A stretch of 64,000 nucleotides of DNA from Burkholderia anthina. GTDB taxonomy: Bacteria; Pseudomonadota; Gammaproteobacteria; Burkholderiales; Burkholderiaceae. The notes beneath the pieces were generated by a model. It saw only the letters and a program-made list of their open reading frames with translations. It was not told the DNA's origin and did no database searches. Position 1 is the stretch's first letter; each line of letters begins with the position of its first letter. The stretch spans positions 1,488,001 to 1,552,000 of the forward strand of contig NZ_CM003768.1 of NCBI RefSeq assembly GCF_001547525.1. The letters run 5' to 3'. The position numbers and the translations under genes are program-made. Positions 9,670-20,600 of the stretch are shown here, piece after piece.

Positions 9670-11415
9670 TTACGCGCTCAGCGCATCGACGCCATCCTGC
9701 GCACGCAGGCGCGCCGGCTGCGTGTCGCTGACGATGCGCCCGTTGTCGAGCTTCAGCAGGCGGTCGGCGAGATCGAAGTAGCGGTCGTCGTGCGTGATCA
9801 CGATCACGGCCTTGCCGCGCGCGCGCAGCTCCGGCAGCAGTTGCTCGTAGAACACGGCCTTGAACGACGGATCCTGATCGGCCGCCCATTCGTCGAACAG
9901 GTAGAACGGACGATCCTCCAGATACGCGACGACGAGCGCGAGCCGCTTGCGCTGCCCGGTCGACAGCGCGCGCGTCGAGAACGCGCCGTCGACGACCTTC
10001 ACCTTGTGGTCGAGCGCGAGTTTCGCGACGAGCGCGTTCGCCCGCGCATCGGCCTGCGCGCGCGACGGATCGTCGGGGTCGACGATGCCGAGTAGCGCAT
10101 CGAACAGGTGGAAATCGTTGAACACCGCGCTGAAGCGCTGCCGGTAGGCCGCGCGCTCGCGCCAGCCGATCGTGCGGCCGTCGACCTCGATCGTGCCTTG
10201 CTCGGGCTCGTACAGCCCCGTCAGCACCTTCGCGAGCGTCGTCTTGCCGCTGCCGTTGCCGCCGACGATGAACACGAGCTCGCCCGGTTTGATCGTCAGG
10301 TCGATCGGCCCGATGCTGAACATCCGTTCGTCGCGTTCGTGGAAATACGCATGCGTGACGCCGCGCAGCGTGACGGCGCCGGCTGGCGGCACGTCGGGCG
10401 CATCGGCCGCGGGCGGCACCGTGCGCAGCGCGCCGAATTCGGCCATCACGCCTTCGATCCGCGTGAGCGACACGCGCGCCGCGTTGACGGTCGGCAAGTT
10501 GTTCAGCAGGCCGTCGAGCGGCACGAGCATGAACAGGAACACGACGACGTAGCCGGCGGCCGCGGCCGGGTCGGCATGCACGCCGAGCTGCGGCCAGAAC
10601 GACGCGACGCCGAGAAACACGTAGAACAGGAAGATGATCCAGCCGACCCCGACCGCATACGCGCTGAACGCGCGGCGGCGGTGGTCGCGCACCTCGCCGA
10701 TCGCGGCGCCGAGCTGGCCGTCGACGAACTGGCGGGCGCGCGCGTCGTGCAGCTTCAGCTCCTTCGCGCCGGAGAACAGCGAGCCGAGATAGCCGAACAG
10801 CCGGTCCTGCGCCTGGCCGGCGGCTTCGAGCGCCGCGATCGCGCGGCGGTCACCGGTGTGATAGCCGAGCGAGCCGGCGATGATCGCGGCCAGCGCCAGC
10901 AGGCACACGGGCCAGGACAGCCACGCCAGATAGCCGAGGCAGCCGAACACGATCGAGCCGTGCATGACCAGGTTCGGCAGCGCGAAGAACAGCATCGACA
11001 CGTTGGTCGCGTCGTCGGTCAGCACCGACTGCACGGGCGCCGCGCCGATGCGCTCGATGTCGCGCAGTTCGGCCGCGCCGACGCGCCGCGCCAGATGCAC
11101 GCGCAGCCGCGCCATCGTGTCCTGCGACAGCCGGGCGAACAGCGTGCCCGACACGATCCGCGTGACGAGCGCGATCACCGCGCACAGCGCGAAACGCCAC
11201 GCGAGCGCCGCGTCGGCGGCGCCCGGTTGCGACAGCGCGCGGTTCAGCGTCGCGACGAGCAGCACGCTCGCGACGCCGTTCAGCACGCACGCGGTGAGCG
11301 CCAGCGTGAGCGACACGCGGCTTTCGCGCAGCAGCGCGAGGATCAGGCGCGCCGCGGGGCGGCCGGGGGAAGCGTCGAGGGACGGCGGGGAAGAAGGCTC
11401 GTGGGCGGCTGTCAT
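9670..11415 (-). CDS. orbE: Cyclic-peptide/siderophore ABC exporter OrbE (PvdE family)
   Basis: This 581-residue ABC exporter half-transporter has a membrane domain fused to an ATPase, like PvdE and SyrD. The N-terminal half has about six hydrophobic segments ('LTACVLNGVASVLLVATL', 'IVFGCLGYLAWLSWPVCLL' and others). The ATPase has Walker A 'GGNGSGKTTLAKVL', signature 'LSTGQRKRLAL' and Walker B 'FYLFDEWAADQDP'. It should move ornibactin or its precursor across the inner membrane. The frame is open further upstream to 11619, but that part would overlap the OrbS-type promoter at 11519-11543. I therefore use the ATG at 11413-11415 ('MTAAHEP'). Confidence 0.92.
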   Translation of the reverse strand: MTAAHEPSSPPSLDASPGRPAARLILALLRESRVSLTLALTACVLNGVASVLLVATLNRALSQPGAADAALAWRFALCAVIALVTRIVSGTLFARLSQDTMARLRVHLARRVGAAELRDIERIGAAPVQSVLTDDATNVSMLFFALPNLVMHGSIVFGCLGYLAWLSWPVCLLALAAIIAGSLGYHTGDRRAIAALEAAGQAQDRLFGYLGSLFSGAKELKLHDARARQFVDGQLGAAIGEVRDHRRRAFSAYAVGVGWIIFLFYVFLGVASFWPQLGVHADPAAAAGYVVVFLFMLVPLDGLLNNLPTVNAARVSLTRIEGVMAEFGALRTVPPAADAPDVPPAGAVTLRGVTHAYFHERDERMFSIGPIDLTIKPGELVFIVGGNGSGKTTLAKVLTGLYEPEQGTIEVDGRTIGWRERAAYRQRFSAVFNDFHLFDALLGIVDPDDPSRAQADARANALVAKLALDHKVKVVDGAFSTRALSTGQRKRLALVVAYLEDRPFYLFDEWAADQDPSFKAVFYEQLLPELRARGKAVIVITHDDRYFDLADRLLKLDNGRIVSDTQPARLRAQDGVDALSA

Positions 11416-11518
11416 CGGCAACGTCGGTAAAGGGAGGGCAGGCAATAACGCGAAAACGGCAAATCTGACGCGAAAGCGGCGGGCGGGGCGAGCCCCGTTG
11501 CGGCTTTCCTCCCTGATA

Positions 11519-11543
11519 GACGAACGGGCCGCGCAAATATTTA
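11519..11543 (-). promoter_or_regulatory. OrbS-dependent promoter of orbE
   Basis: Read on the minus strand, TAAA (11543-11540) is followed after exactly 17 bases by CGTC (11522-11519). The sequence past the -10 is TATCAGGG, closely matching the orbH promoter (CGTCTATCAG in both). It lies about 104 bases upstream of the orbE ATG. The divergent orbI promoter starts 50 bases away. Confidence 0.82.
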
Positions 11544-11592
11544 GTCCCGTCGTCAAAAAAAAGCGGTCGCACGCACTTTGCGCGCAAAACGG

Positions 11593-11617
11593 TAAAAAAT
11601 CGGCTGCGTCGTTCGTC
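11593..11617 (+). promoter_or_regulatory. OrbS-dependent promoter of orbI operon
   Basis: TAAA (11593-11596), 17 bases, CGTC (11614-11617). This is the third exact copy of the TAAA-N17-CGTC pattern. It lies about 70 bases before the orbI ATG and should drive the long transcript orbI to orbL. A second CGTC at 11607-11610 has the wrong spacing. The intergenic region 11416-11687 holds only the two back-to-back promoters. Confidence 0.82.
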
Positions 11618-11687
11618 ACACCAGTGAAGCCGCCCCTTGCGGCCCCGAGACTTGGCCGAAGCGGCCGGACCGAAGGACTTCACGCAC

Positions 11688-14600
11688 ATGACGAGTTTCC
11701 CGACTGCGCTGCATCACCGAATCCGCGAACTGGCGCGCCTCGCGCCCGACGCGCCCGCCATCGCGGTGCCTTTCCAGAACGACCTGCGCCTGTCGCGCGG
11801 TGCGCTCGACGCACGTGCATCGCGACTCGCCAGGCAACTGCGCGCGGCCGGCGTCGGCGCCGAAGTGCGGGTCGGCGTGTGCGTCGAGCGTTCCGGCGAA
11901 CTGTTCGTCGCGCTGCTGGCCGTGCTGAAGGCCGGCGGCGTGTTCGTGCCGCTCGATCCGCGCCATCCGGCCGCGCGCCTCGACTGGATCGTGCAGGATG
12001 CGCAACTGCGGCACGGCATCGTCGACGCCGCCGGCCGGGCGGCGCTCGGCACGCCGTTCGAACACGCGTTCGACGTGGCGGCCGAAGCGTCGGGCGTCGC
12101 GCAGGATCACGCGTTCGACGACGATGCCGTGGCCGTGCACCCGCGTTCGGCCGCGTACATGATCTATACGTCGGGCTCGACCGGCACGCCGAAGGCGGTG
12201 GTCGTCGAGCACGGGCCGCTTGCCGCGCACTGCGACGCGCTCGCGGCCGCGCTGCCGATCGAGGCGGGCGACCGTCTGCTGCATTTCGCGTCGGTCAACT
12301 TCGACGCCGCGCACGAATGCTGGCTCGCGCCGCTCGCGGTCGGCGCCGGCATCGTCGTGGCGCCGCCGCAACCGTTCGCGCCGGACGCCGCACATGCGCT
12401 GATGGTGCGCGAAGCGGTCAACGTCGCCGCATTTCCGCCTGCTTACCTGCGCGAGTTCGCGGCCGTCGCCGCACGCGACGGCGTGCCGCCGGCCTTGCGC
12501 GTGCTCGCGTTCGGCGGCGAAGCGCTGCCGCAGCAGGCATTCGAATTCGTGCGCCGCACGTTCCCGGCCGTGCGCCTGATCAACGGTTACGGGCCGACCG
12601 AAGCCGTGATTTCGCCGATGCTGTGGCCGGTGGAGCCGGGCGAGACGCCGGTGCTGGCCGCCGACGACGCGTATGCGTCGCTGCCGATCGGCCGCGCGAT
12701 CGGCCCGCGCGTTGCGCGCATCGACGGCGCCGACGCCGACGGGGTGGGCGAACTGCTGCTCGGCGGCGTGTGCATCGCTCGCGGTTATCACGGTCGCCCG
12801 GCGTTCACGGCCGAACGTTTCGTTCCCGATGCGGACGGTGAGCCCGGCGCGCGCGTCTATCGCACCGGCGACCTCGCACGGCTGCGCGACGACGGCGCGT
12901 TCGACTATCTCGGCCGCCTCGACGATCAGGTCCAGGTGCGCGGCGTGCGCGTGGAGCCGGCGGAAATCGCCGCATGCCTGCGCTCGCACCCGGCCGTGGC
13001 CGACGCGGCCGTGCTGGCCGAAACCGCCAACGGGCCGACGCGGCTGATCGCGTGCGTCGTGTTGCGCGCGGCGGCCGACGATGCCGCATTGAAGGCGCAC
13101 GTGGCCGCGCAATTGCCGGCCGCGTGGCAGCCGCACCGGTTCGTGCGTTGCGATGCGCTGCCGTACACGCTGAACGGCAAGCTCGACCGTGCCGCGCTGC
13201 GCGAGCGGATTGCCGCCCAGCGGATTGCCGCCCAGCAGGCTGCCGCCGCGCGCGACACGACGCAAGCCGCGGGCGATGCGCCGCGCACGCCGACCGAACA
13301 GCAGATCGCGGGCCTCTGGCAGACGCTGCTGGGCCTCGACGTCACGCCATCGCGCGACGATCGCTTCTTCGCGCTCGGCGCCGATTCGCTCGCCGCGATG
13401 CAGTTGCAGGCCGCGATCCGTGCCGCCGTGCGCGTGAACCTTCGGCTCGACACGCTGTTCGCCGATCCGGCGCTTGCCGAACTGGCCGAAACCGTCGATC
13501 GCGCGGAGCGCGAGACCGGCGAACCGCTGGCCACGATTGCCGCGCGCCGCACGCCGGCCGATGCGGCCGTATCGGGCGCGCCATACGTCGATCGCGCGGC
13601 ATCGCTCGCGCAGCAACGCTTCTGGGTGCTCGCGCAGACGCGTGACGCGAGCGCCGCGTATCACATCGCCGCGCACTGGACGATCGACGGGGCGCTCGAC
13701 CGCGACGCGCTGCAGCGCGCGCTCGATCACGTGATCGGCCGTCACGAAGCATGGCGCACGACGCTGGTCGACAACGACGACGGCGTCGTGATGCAGCGGA
13801 TTCATGCGCATCTGCCGGTGTCGATCGCCGCCGTCGATCTGCGCGACCAGCCGCCGGCCGCCCGCGACGCGCAAGCCGCGCGTCTCGCCGAGCGCGACGC
13901 GGCCGCGCCGTTCGACCTCGCGCGCGGCCCGCTGCTGCGCGCGACGCTCGTCGTGCTCGCCGACGACCGTCACCGGCTGCTGCTGACCGCGCATCACGCG
14001 ATCACCGACGGCTGGAGCTCGCGCTGCGCGTTCGACGAACTGTCGGCTGCGTATCGCGCCTGTGCCGAAGGCCGCGAACCGTCGCTGCCCGCGTTGCCGA
14101 TCCAGTACGCCGACTACGCGGACTGGCAGCGCGACATGCTGGCCGGCGGCGAGGGCGAGCGCCAGCTCGACTACTGGCGCGGCGCGTTGCACGACGTGCC
14201 GGGCCCGCTCGCGCTGCCGGTCGATCGCCAGCCGGGCGCCGTGCGTACGCTGCACGGCGCGCGCGTGTCGGTGCGCCTGCCCGATGCGGTCGCGGCCGAC
14301 GTGCGGCAACTCGCACGCGACGCGCAGGCGACCGTCTTCACGGTGCTGCTGGCCGCGCTCGACGCATGGCTGTCGCGCGTGACCGGCGAAACGGACGTCG
14401 TCGTCGCGGTGCCGGTCGCGCATCGCCAGCGCCCCGAAACGCGCGCGTTGCTGGGTCTTTTCCTGAATACGGTCGCGCTGCGCGTGCGCGTGGCGCCGAC
14501 GCTGCCGTTCCGCGCGCTCGTCGATGCGGCGCGCACCGCGGCGCTCGATGCGGTCGCGCATCAGGACGTGCCGTTCGAGCGCGTCGTCGATGCGGTGAAG

Positions 14601-17600
14601 CCGCCCGTCAAGCGCGGCGACGAATGGCTGCGCGTGAAGTTCGCGCAGCAGTTCGACGCCCGGCACGACAGCGTGCTGCCGGGCGCGACCGCGGTCGCGA
14701 CGCCGGGGCCGGATCTCGCCGCGCGCTTCGACTTCGCGCTGGATTTCACCGACGACGCGAACGGGATCGAGCTGGTCGCGGCGTATGCGACCGACTGCAT
14801 CGATGCCGACACCGCGCGCGCGTGGCTCGACAGCTATGCGGCGCTCGTCGCATCCGCCGCGCATGAACCGCACGCCACGACGGCCGCGCTGCCGTGCGAT
14901 GCGTCGGCTGCATCGCGTCAGCCGCGCGACGGCCGTGCGCTGCGCGTCGAACATGCCGACATCGTCGCCGCGTTCGCACGGCAGGCGGCCGCTTATCCGC
15001 ATCGCGTCGCGCTTTCCGACGCATCGGCATCGCTGACGTTCGCCGAACTCGACGACGTATCGAACCGCATCGCACGCGCGCTGGCGCAACGCGGCGTGGC
15101 CGCCGAAGCGGCGGTCGTCGTCTGCATCGAGCGTTCGGCGCGTTTCGTCGTCGGCCTGCTGGGCGCGCTGAAAGCCGGCGCGCTGGCCGTGCTGCTCGAC
15201 CCCGCGCAGCCGGCCGCCCGCCTCGCCGCGGCCGCGGCCGACTGCGGCGCGCGCTGGGCGCTCGTCGCGCAGCCGGCCGCGTGGCCGGCCGGCATCGACG
15301 CGCAGCCGCTCGACGTCGACGCGCTCGCGCAGGACGCGACGCTCGCCCATGCGGCCGGCGTGCGCGTCGCGCCGCACCCGGAGCAGGGTGCGTACCTCAT
15401 CTATACGTCGGGCTCGACCGGCACGCCGAAGGGCGTCGTCGTCTCGCACGGCGCGCTGGCCGATTACGTGCAGGGGATGCTCGACGAACTCGCGTTCGCG
15501 CCCGACGCATCGTTCGCGATGGTCTCGACGGTCGCGGCCGATCTCGGCCACACGACGCTGTTCGGCGCGTTGTGCGCGGGCCGCACGCTGCACCTGCTGC
15601 CGGCCGCGTGCGCATTCGATCCGGACCTGTTCGCCGATGAAATGCGCCGCCGTGAAGTGGGCGTGCTGAAGATCGTGCCGAGCCATCTGCAAGCGCTGCT
15701 CGACGCGCGCGTGCCGGCCGACGTGCTGCCGCGCCACGCGCTCGTGACGGGCGGCGAAACGCTCACGTGGGCGCTCGTCGCGCGGCTGGCCGCGCTCGCG
15801 CCGGCCTGCCGCGTGATCAACCATTACGGGCCGACCGAAGCGACGGTCGGCGCGATCGCGTGCGATACGGCGTCGATCGCCGCCGACGCGCGCGATCCCG
15901 CGAGCGGCGTGCCGCTCGGGCTGCCGCTGCCGAATGCGCGCGCGCTGGTGCTCGACGCGTTCGGCGCGTGCGTGCCGGCCGGTGCGACGGGCGAACTGTA
16001 CCTCGGTGGGCCGGGCGTCGCGCGCGGCTACCTCGGGCGCCCCGCGCAAACCGCCGAGCGCTTCGTGCCCGATCCGTTCACGCCCGGCGCGCGGCTGTAT
16101 CGCACGGGCGACCGCGTGCGGTTGCGCGCGGACGGCCGGCTTGCGTTCCTGGGCCGCATCGACGATCAAGTGAAGATTCGCGGCTACCGCGTCGAGCCGG
16201 GCGAGGTGAGCGCGGCCGTGCGCGCGGCCGGCCCGATCGCGCAGGCCGAAACGCTCGCGATCGAGCACGATGGCCGCCTGCGGCTCGCGACGTTCGTCGT
16301 GATGCGCGACGGCGCGGCGTTCGACGAAGCCGCGGTGCGCGCCGCGCTCGCCGCGACGCTGCCCGACTACATGGTGCCCGCGCAGTTCGTCGCGCTCGCA
16401 CGCCTGCCGGTGACGGCGAACGGCAAGATCGATCGCGCGGCATTGCGCGAACGGGCGGCGGTGCCGGTCGCGGCCGCGCCGGGCGATGCGCCGCAGGGCG
16501 CGGTCGAGACGGTGCTCGCCGACGTCTGGCAGGCCGTGCTGAAAGCGCCGAAGGTCGGCCGCGACGACAATTTCTTCGAGCTCGGCGGCGATTCGATCCT
16601 CGTGTTGCAGGTGATCGCCCGGGCGCGCAAGCGCGGCGTGCGCTTCACGCCGAAGCAACTGTTCGACGGGCCGACCGTCGCCGAACTCGCACGCGTCGCG
16701 AAAACGGACGACGCGGCCGGCGCCGCTCAACCTGTGGGCGCGGCAGCAGCGACCACGGCTGTCACGCCGGCTGCCACGCCGATCCTGACGCCCGCGCAAC
16801 AACGCTTCTTCGCGCTCGGGATTCCGCACCGCGGCCACTGGAACCAGTCGGTGTCGTTCGATGTGCGCGGCGCGTTCGACGCGGATGCATTCGCGCGCGC
16901 CTTCGACGCGTTGCTCACCCATCACGACGCATTCCGCCAGCGCTTCGCACGCGGCGCCGACGGCACGTGGCACGCGAGCGACGCGGCGAAGCCGTACGAC
17001 ACGCTGCCGTTCGTCGAAGTCGCCGCACGCGACGACGCCGACGCGCTGGCCCGCTTCGACGCGCTGCAACGCCGTCTCGATCTCGGCCGCGGGCCGCTCG
17101 CGTGCGCGTGCGCGGCACGGCTGCCGGACGGTTCGACGCGACTCTATCTGGCGATTCACCACGCGATCGTCGACGGCGTGTCGTGGCGCATCCTGCTCGA
17201 CGACCTGGACACGGCCTACCGCGCCGCATGCGAACGCACGCCGGTGCGCCTGTCGCCGCCGGGCCTGCGCGCGGACGCCTGGGCCGCACGGCTTACGCGT
17301 GCCGCGACGGAACCGGCGTCGCCGTTCGCGGCCGAAGCCGCCTACTGGGCCGGCATGGCGCAGGGTGACGACATCGCGCCCGATCACCCCGACGCCGTGG
17401 CCACGAACGCCGATGCGGCCGTCGTCGTGCAGACGATCGACCCGGCATTGACCCGCGCCGCGCTGACCGACGCGCACGCGGCCTATCGCACGCAGACGAT
17501 CGAACTGCTCGGCGCGGCGCTCGCATTGGCGCTGGCCGGCGCGCGCGGCGCCGCGTCGTGCCGGGTCGAACTCGAAGGGCACGGCCGCGAAGCGCTGTTC

Positions 17601-20600
17601 GACGACGCGGATGCCAGCCGCACGATCGGCTGGCTGACGAGCCATTACCCGGTGACGCTGCCGGTCGAAGCAACGGCCCGCGACACGCTGTGCGCGGTCA
17701 AGGACACGCTGCGCGCGGTGCCGCACAAGGGGCTCGGCTTCGGCGTGCTCGCGCACTACGGCGATGCGGCCACGCGCGCGGCGCTGGCCGCCGTGCCGCG
17801 CCCGCGCGTCACGTTCAACTATCTCGGCCAGTTCGACGCGCCTCGCGATGCGACGCTCGTCCCGCGTTTCGGCGGCACCGGCGTCGAGCGCGATCCGAAC
17901 GGGCCGCTCGGCAATACGCTCGCGATCCATGCGTACCTCGACACGGACGGCGACGGCGCGCGCACGCTGAAGGTGCACTGGGTCTACGGTGCGCCGCAAT
18001 TCGAACGCGTGACGATCGACGCGTTCGCCGAACGCTTCGCAAACGCGCTGCGCGAACTCGTCGAGGCATGCGCGTCACGCATCGCGCATCGCGGCGCCGG
18101 CGCGACGCCGGGCGATTTCCCGCTCGCGCAGGCCGCCGGCCTCACGCAGGCCGCGATCGAACGCGCACCGCTCGACTGGCGCGCGATCGACGATGTGTAT
18201 CCGCTGTCGCCGATGCAGCAGGGCATCCTGTTCCATGCGCTGTTCGCGCCCGGCCACGCGAGCTACGTGAACCAGCTCGTCGCGACCGCGACCGCGCTGG
18301 ACGCCGACCGGCTCGCGGCCGCGTTCGACGCGTCCGTCGCGCGTCACGACATCCTGCGTACGAGCGTGATGCCGGACGAAGCCGCGCCGCTGCAATGCGT
18401 GCATCGTCACGCGCGCATGCCGGTCGAGCAGCTCGACTGGCGTACGCGCGGCGACACGCTCGACGCCGATTTCGACGCGTGGCTCGCGGCCGACCGCACG
18501 CGCGGCTTCGACTGGCGCGAGCCGCCGCTGATGCGGCTCACGCTGATCCGCGTGACGGACGACGCGTGGCGCGTCGTCTGGACGCGCCACCACGTGCTGC
18601 TCGACGGCTGGAGTACCGCGCGCCTGCTCGCCGACGTGCTGCGCGACTATCGCGACCCGGATGCCGTGTCGCCGTTCGCGAGCCGCCCGGCGCTGCGCTA
18701 TCGCGACTTCATCGCATGGCTCGGCACGCGCGAGCGCGACGCCGACGAACGCTTCTGGACCGAACGCCTCGCGCGCCTCGACGCCCCGACGCTGATCGCG
18801 GAACGCACGGCCGATCGCGCGGAGGCCGAGATGGTCACATGGCGCGCGACGCTCGACGCCGACACGACGGCGCGCGTCGCGCAGACGGCCCGCGCGCTGA
18901 AGCTGACCGTCAACACGCTGGTGCAGGGCGCGTGGGCGCTCGCGCTGCAGCGGATGACGCACCAGCTGGCCGTCGCGTTCGGCGCGACCGTCGCCGGCCG
19001 TCCCGATGCGCTCGCGGACGTCGACTCGGTGCTCGGTCTTTTCATCAACACGCTGCCGGTCATCACCGCGCCGGCGCCGCAGCAACGCGCGGCCGACTGG
19101 CTGCAAACGCTGCAGCGCGAGAACGCGGCGGCCGCCGAACACGCGCACACGCCGCTTGCCGACATCCAGCGCTGGGCGCGCGGCTCGGGCGGCGCGCTGT
19201 TCGACACGCTGGTCGTGTTCGAGAACTATCCGGTGGACGACACGGCGCGTGATGCCGATCCGCGCGCGCTGGCGCTGAGCGACGTACGCAGCATCGAAGC
19301 GACCGATTTCGCGCTGACGCTCGTGATCGAAAGCGGCGCCGAACTGACGATCGACTACGGCTACGACACCGCGCGCATCGACGCGCGTCAGGTCGAGACC
19401 TGGCATCGCGCGTTCGCCTGCGCGCTCGACGCGCTGGCCCGTACGCCCGACGCGCTGCTCGGCACGCTGTCGATCGCCGACGATGCGACCCGCGACGCGC
19501 TGGCCCGCGCGCAGGACACCGCACATGTCTGGCCGATCGAACGACGCCAGCCGCTGCACCTGCAATTCGCCGACGCGGCACGGGCGACGCCCGACGCGAT
19601 CGCGCTCGAATACGCGGACGCTCAAGGCCGCGTGCAGCGCGCGACCTATCGCGAACTCGACGCCGCCACGTCGCGCATCGCCGCCGCGCTGCGCCGGCGC
19701 GGCGTGCGGCCGGACACGCCGGTCGCGCTGTGCGTCGAGCGCTCGTTCGACATGGTGATGGCGCTCGTCGGCGTGCTGAAGGCCGGCGCCGCGTACCTGC
19801 CGGTCGATCCCGACTATCCGGCCGAGCGTATTGCGTACCTGCTGCGCGACGCGCGGCCGGCCGTCGCGATCACGCAGGCGCATCTGCGCGAGCAGGTCGA
19901 GGCCGCGCTGGGCGAGGGCGCCGATACGCAACTGCTGACGGTCGCCGACCTGCTGGCTGACGAGGCCGGCGATATCGATGGCGAAACCGCCGCGGTCGAC
20001 GACGCGCAGCTCGCGTACCTGATCTACACGTCCGGCTCGACCGGCAAGCCGAAGGGCGCCGGCAACACGCATGGCGCGCTCGCGAACCGGATCGCGTGGA
20101 TGCAGCACGCATACCGGCTGACGCGCGACGACGTCGTGCTGCACAAGACGCCGTTCGGCTTCGACGTGTCGGTGTGGGAATTCGTGTGGCCGCTCGCGAT
20201 CGGCGCGAAGCTCGCGATCGCCGCGCCGGGCGACCACCGCGATCCGGCGCGTCTGGCCGCGGCGATCCACGCGCACGGCGTGACGGTGCTGCATTTCGTG
20301 CCGTCGATGCTCGCCGCGTTCGCCGCGCATCTCGACGATTTCTCGGCCGCCGCGCAATGCGACAGCGTGCGTCTGATCGTCGCGAGCGGGGAGGCGCTGG
20401 CGCCCGAACTCGTCGCGAAGATGGCGCGCCTGTTGCCGAACGCGACGCTCGTGAACCTGTACGGGCCGACCGAGGCCGCGATCGACGTGTCGCACTGGAC
20501 CTGCGGTCCCGACGACGCGCAAGCGGTCGCGGTGCCGATCGGCCATCCGATCGCGAACCTGCAACTGCACGTGCTCGATGCCGCGTGGCAGCCGGTGCCG

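Noticed and set aside
11416..11619. N-terminal extension of OrbE to 'MTNDAADF'
   Set aside because: It would include the OrbS-type promoter (11519-11543), and the transcript is expected to start downstream of it.
11616..17999. A 2127-codon open frame on the minus strand across orbI
   Set aside because: It is Arg/Ala/Val-rich, lacks any family motif and lies opposite a clear NRPS. It is an effect of high GC codon use.
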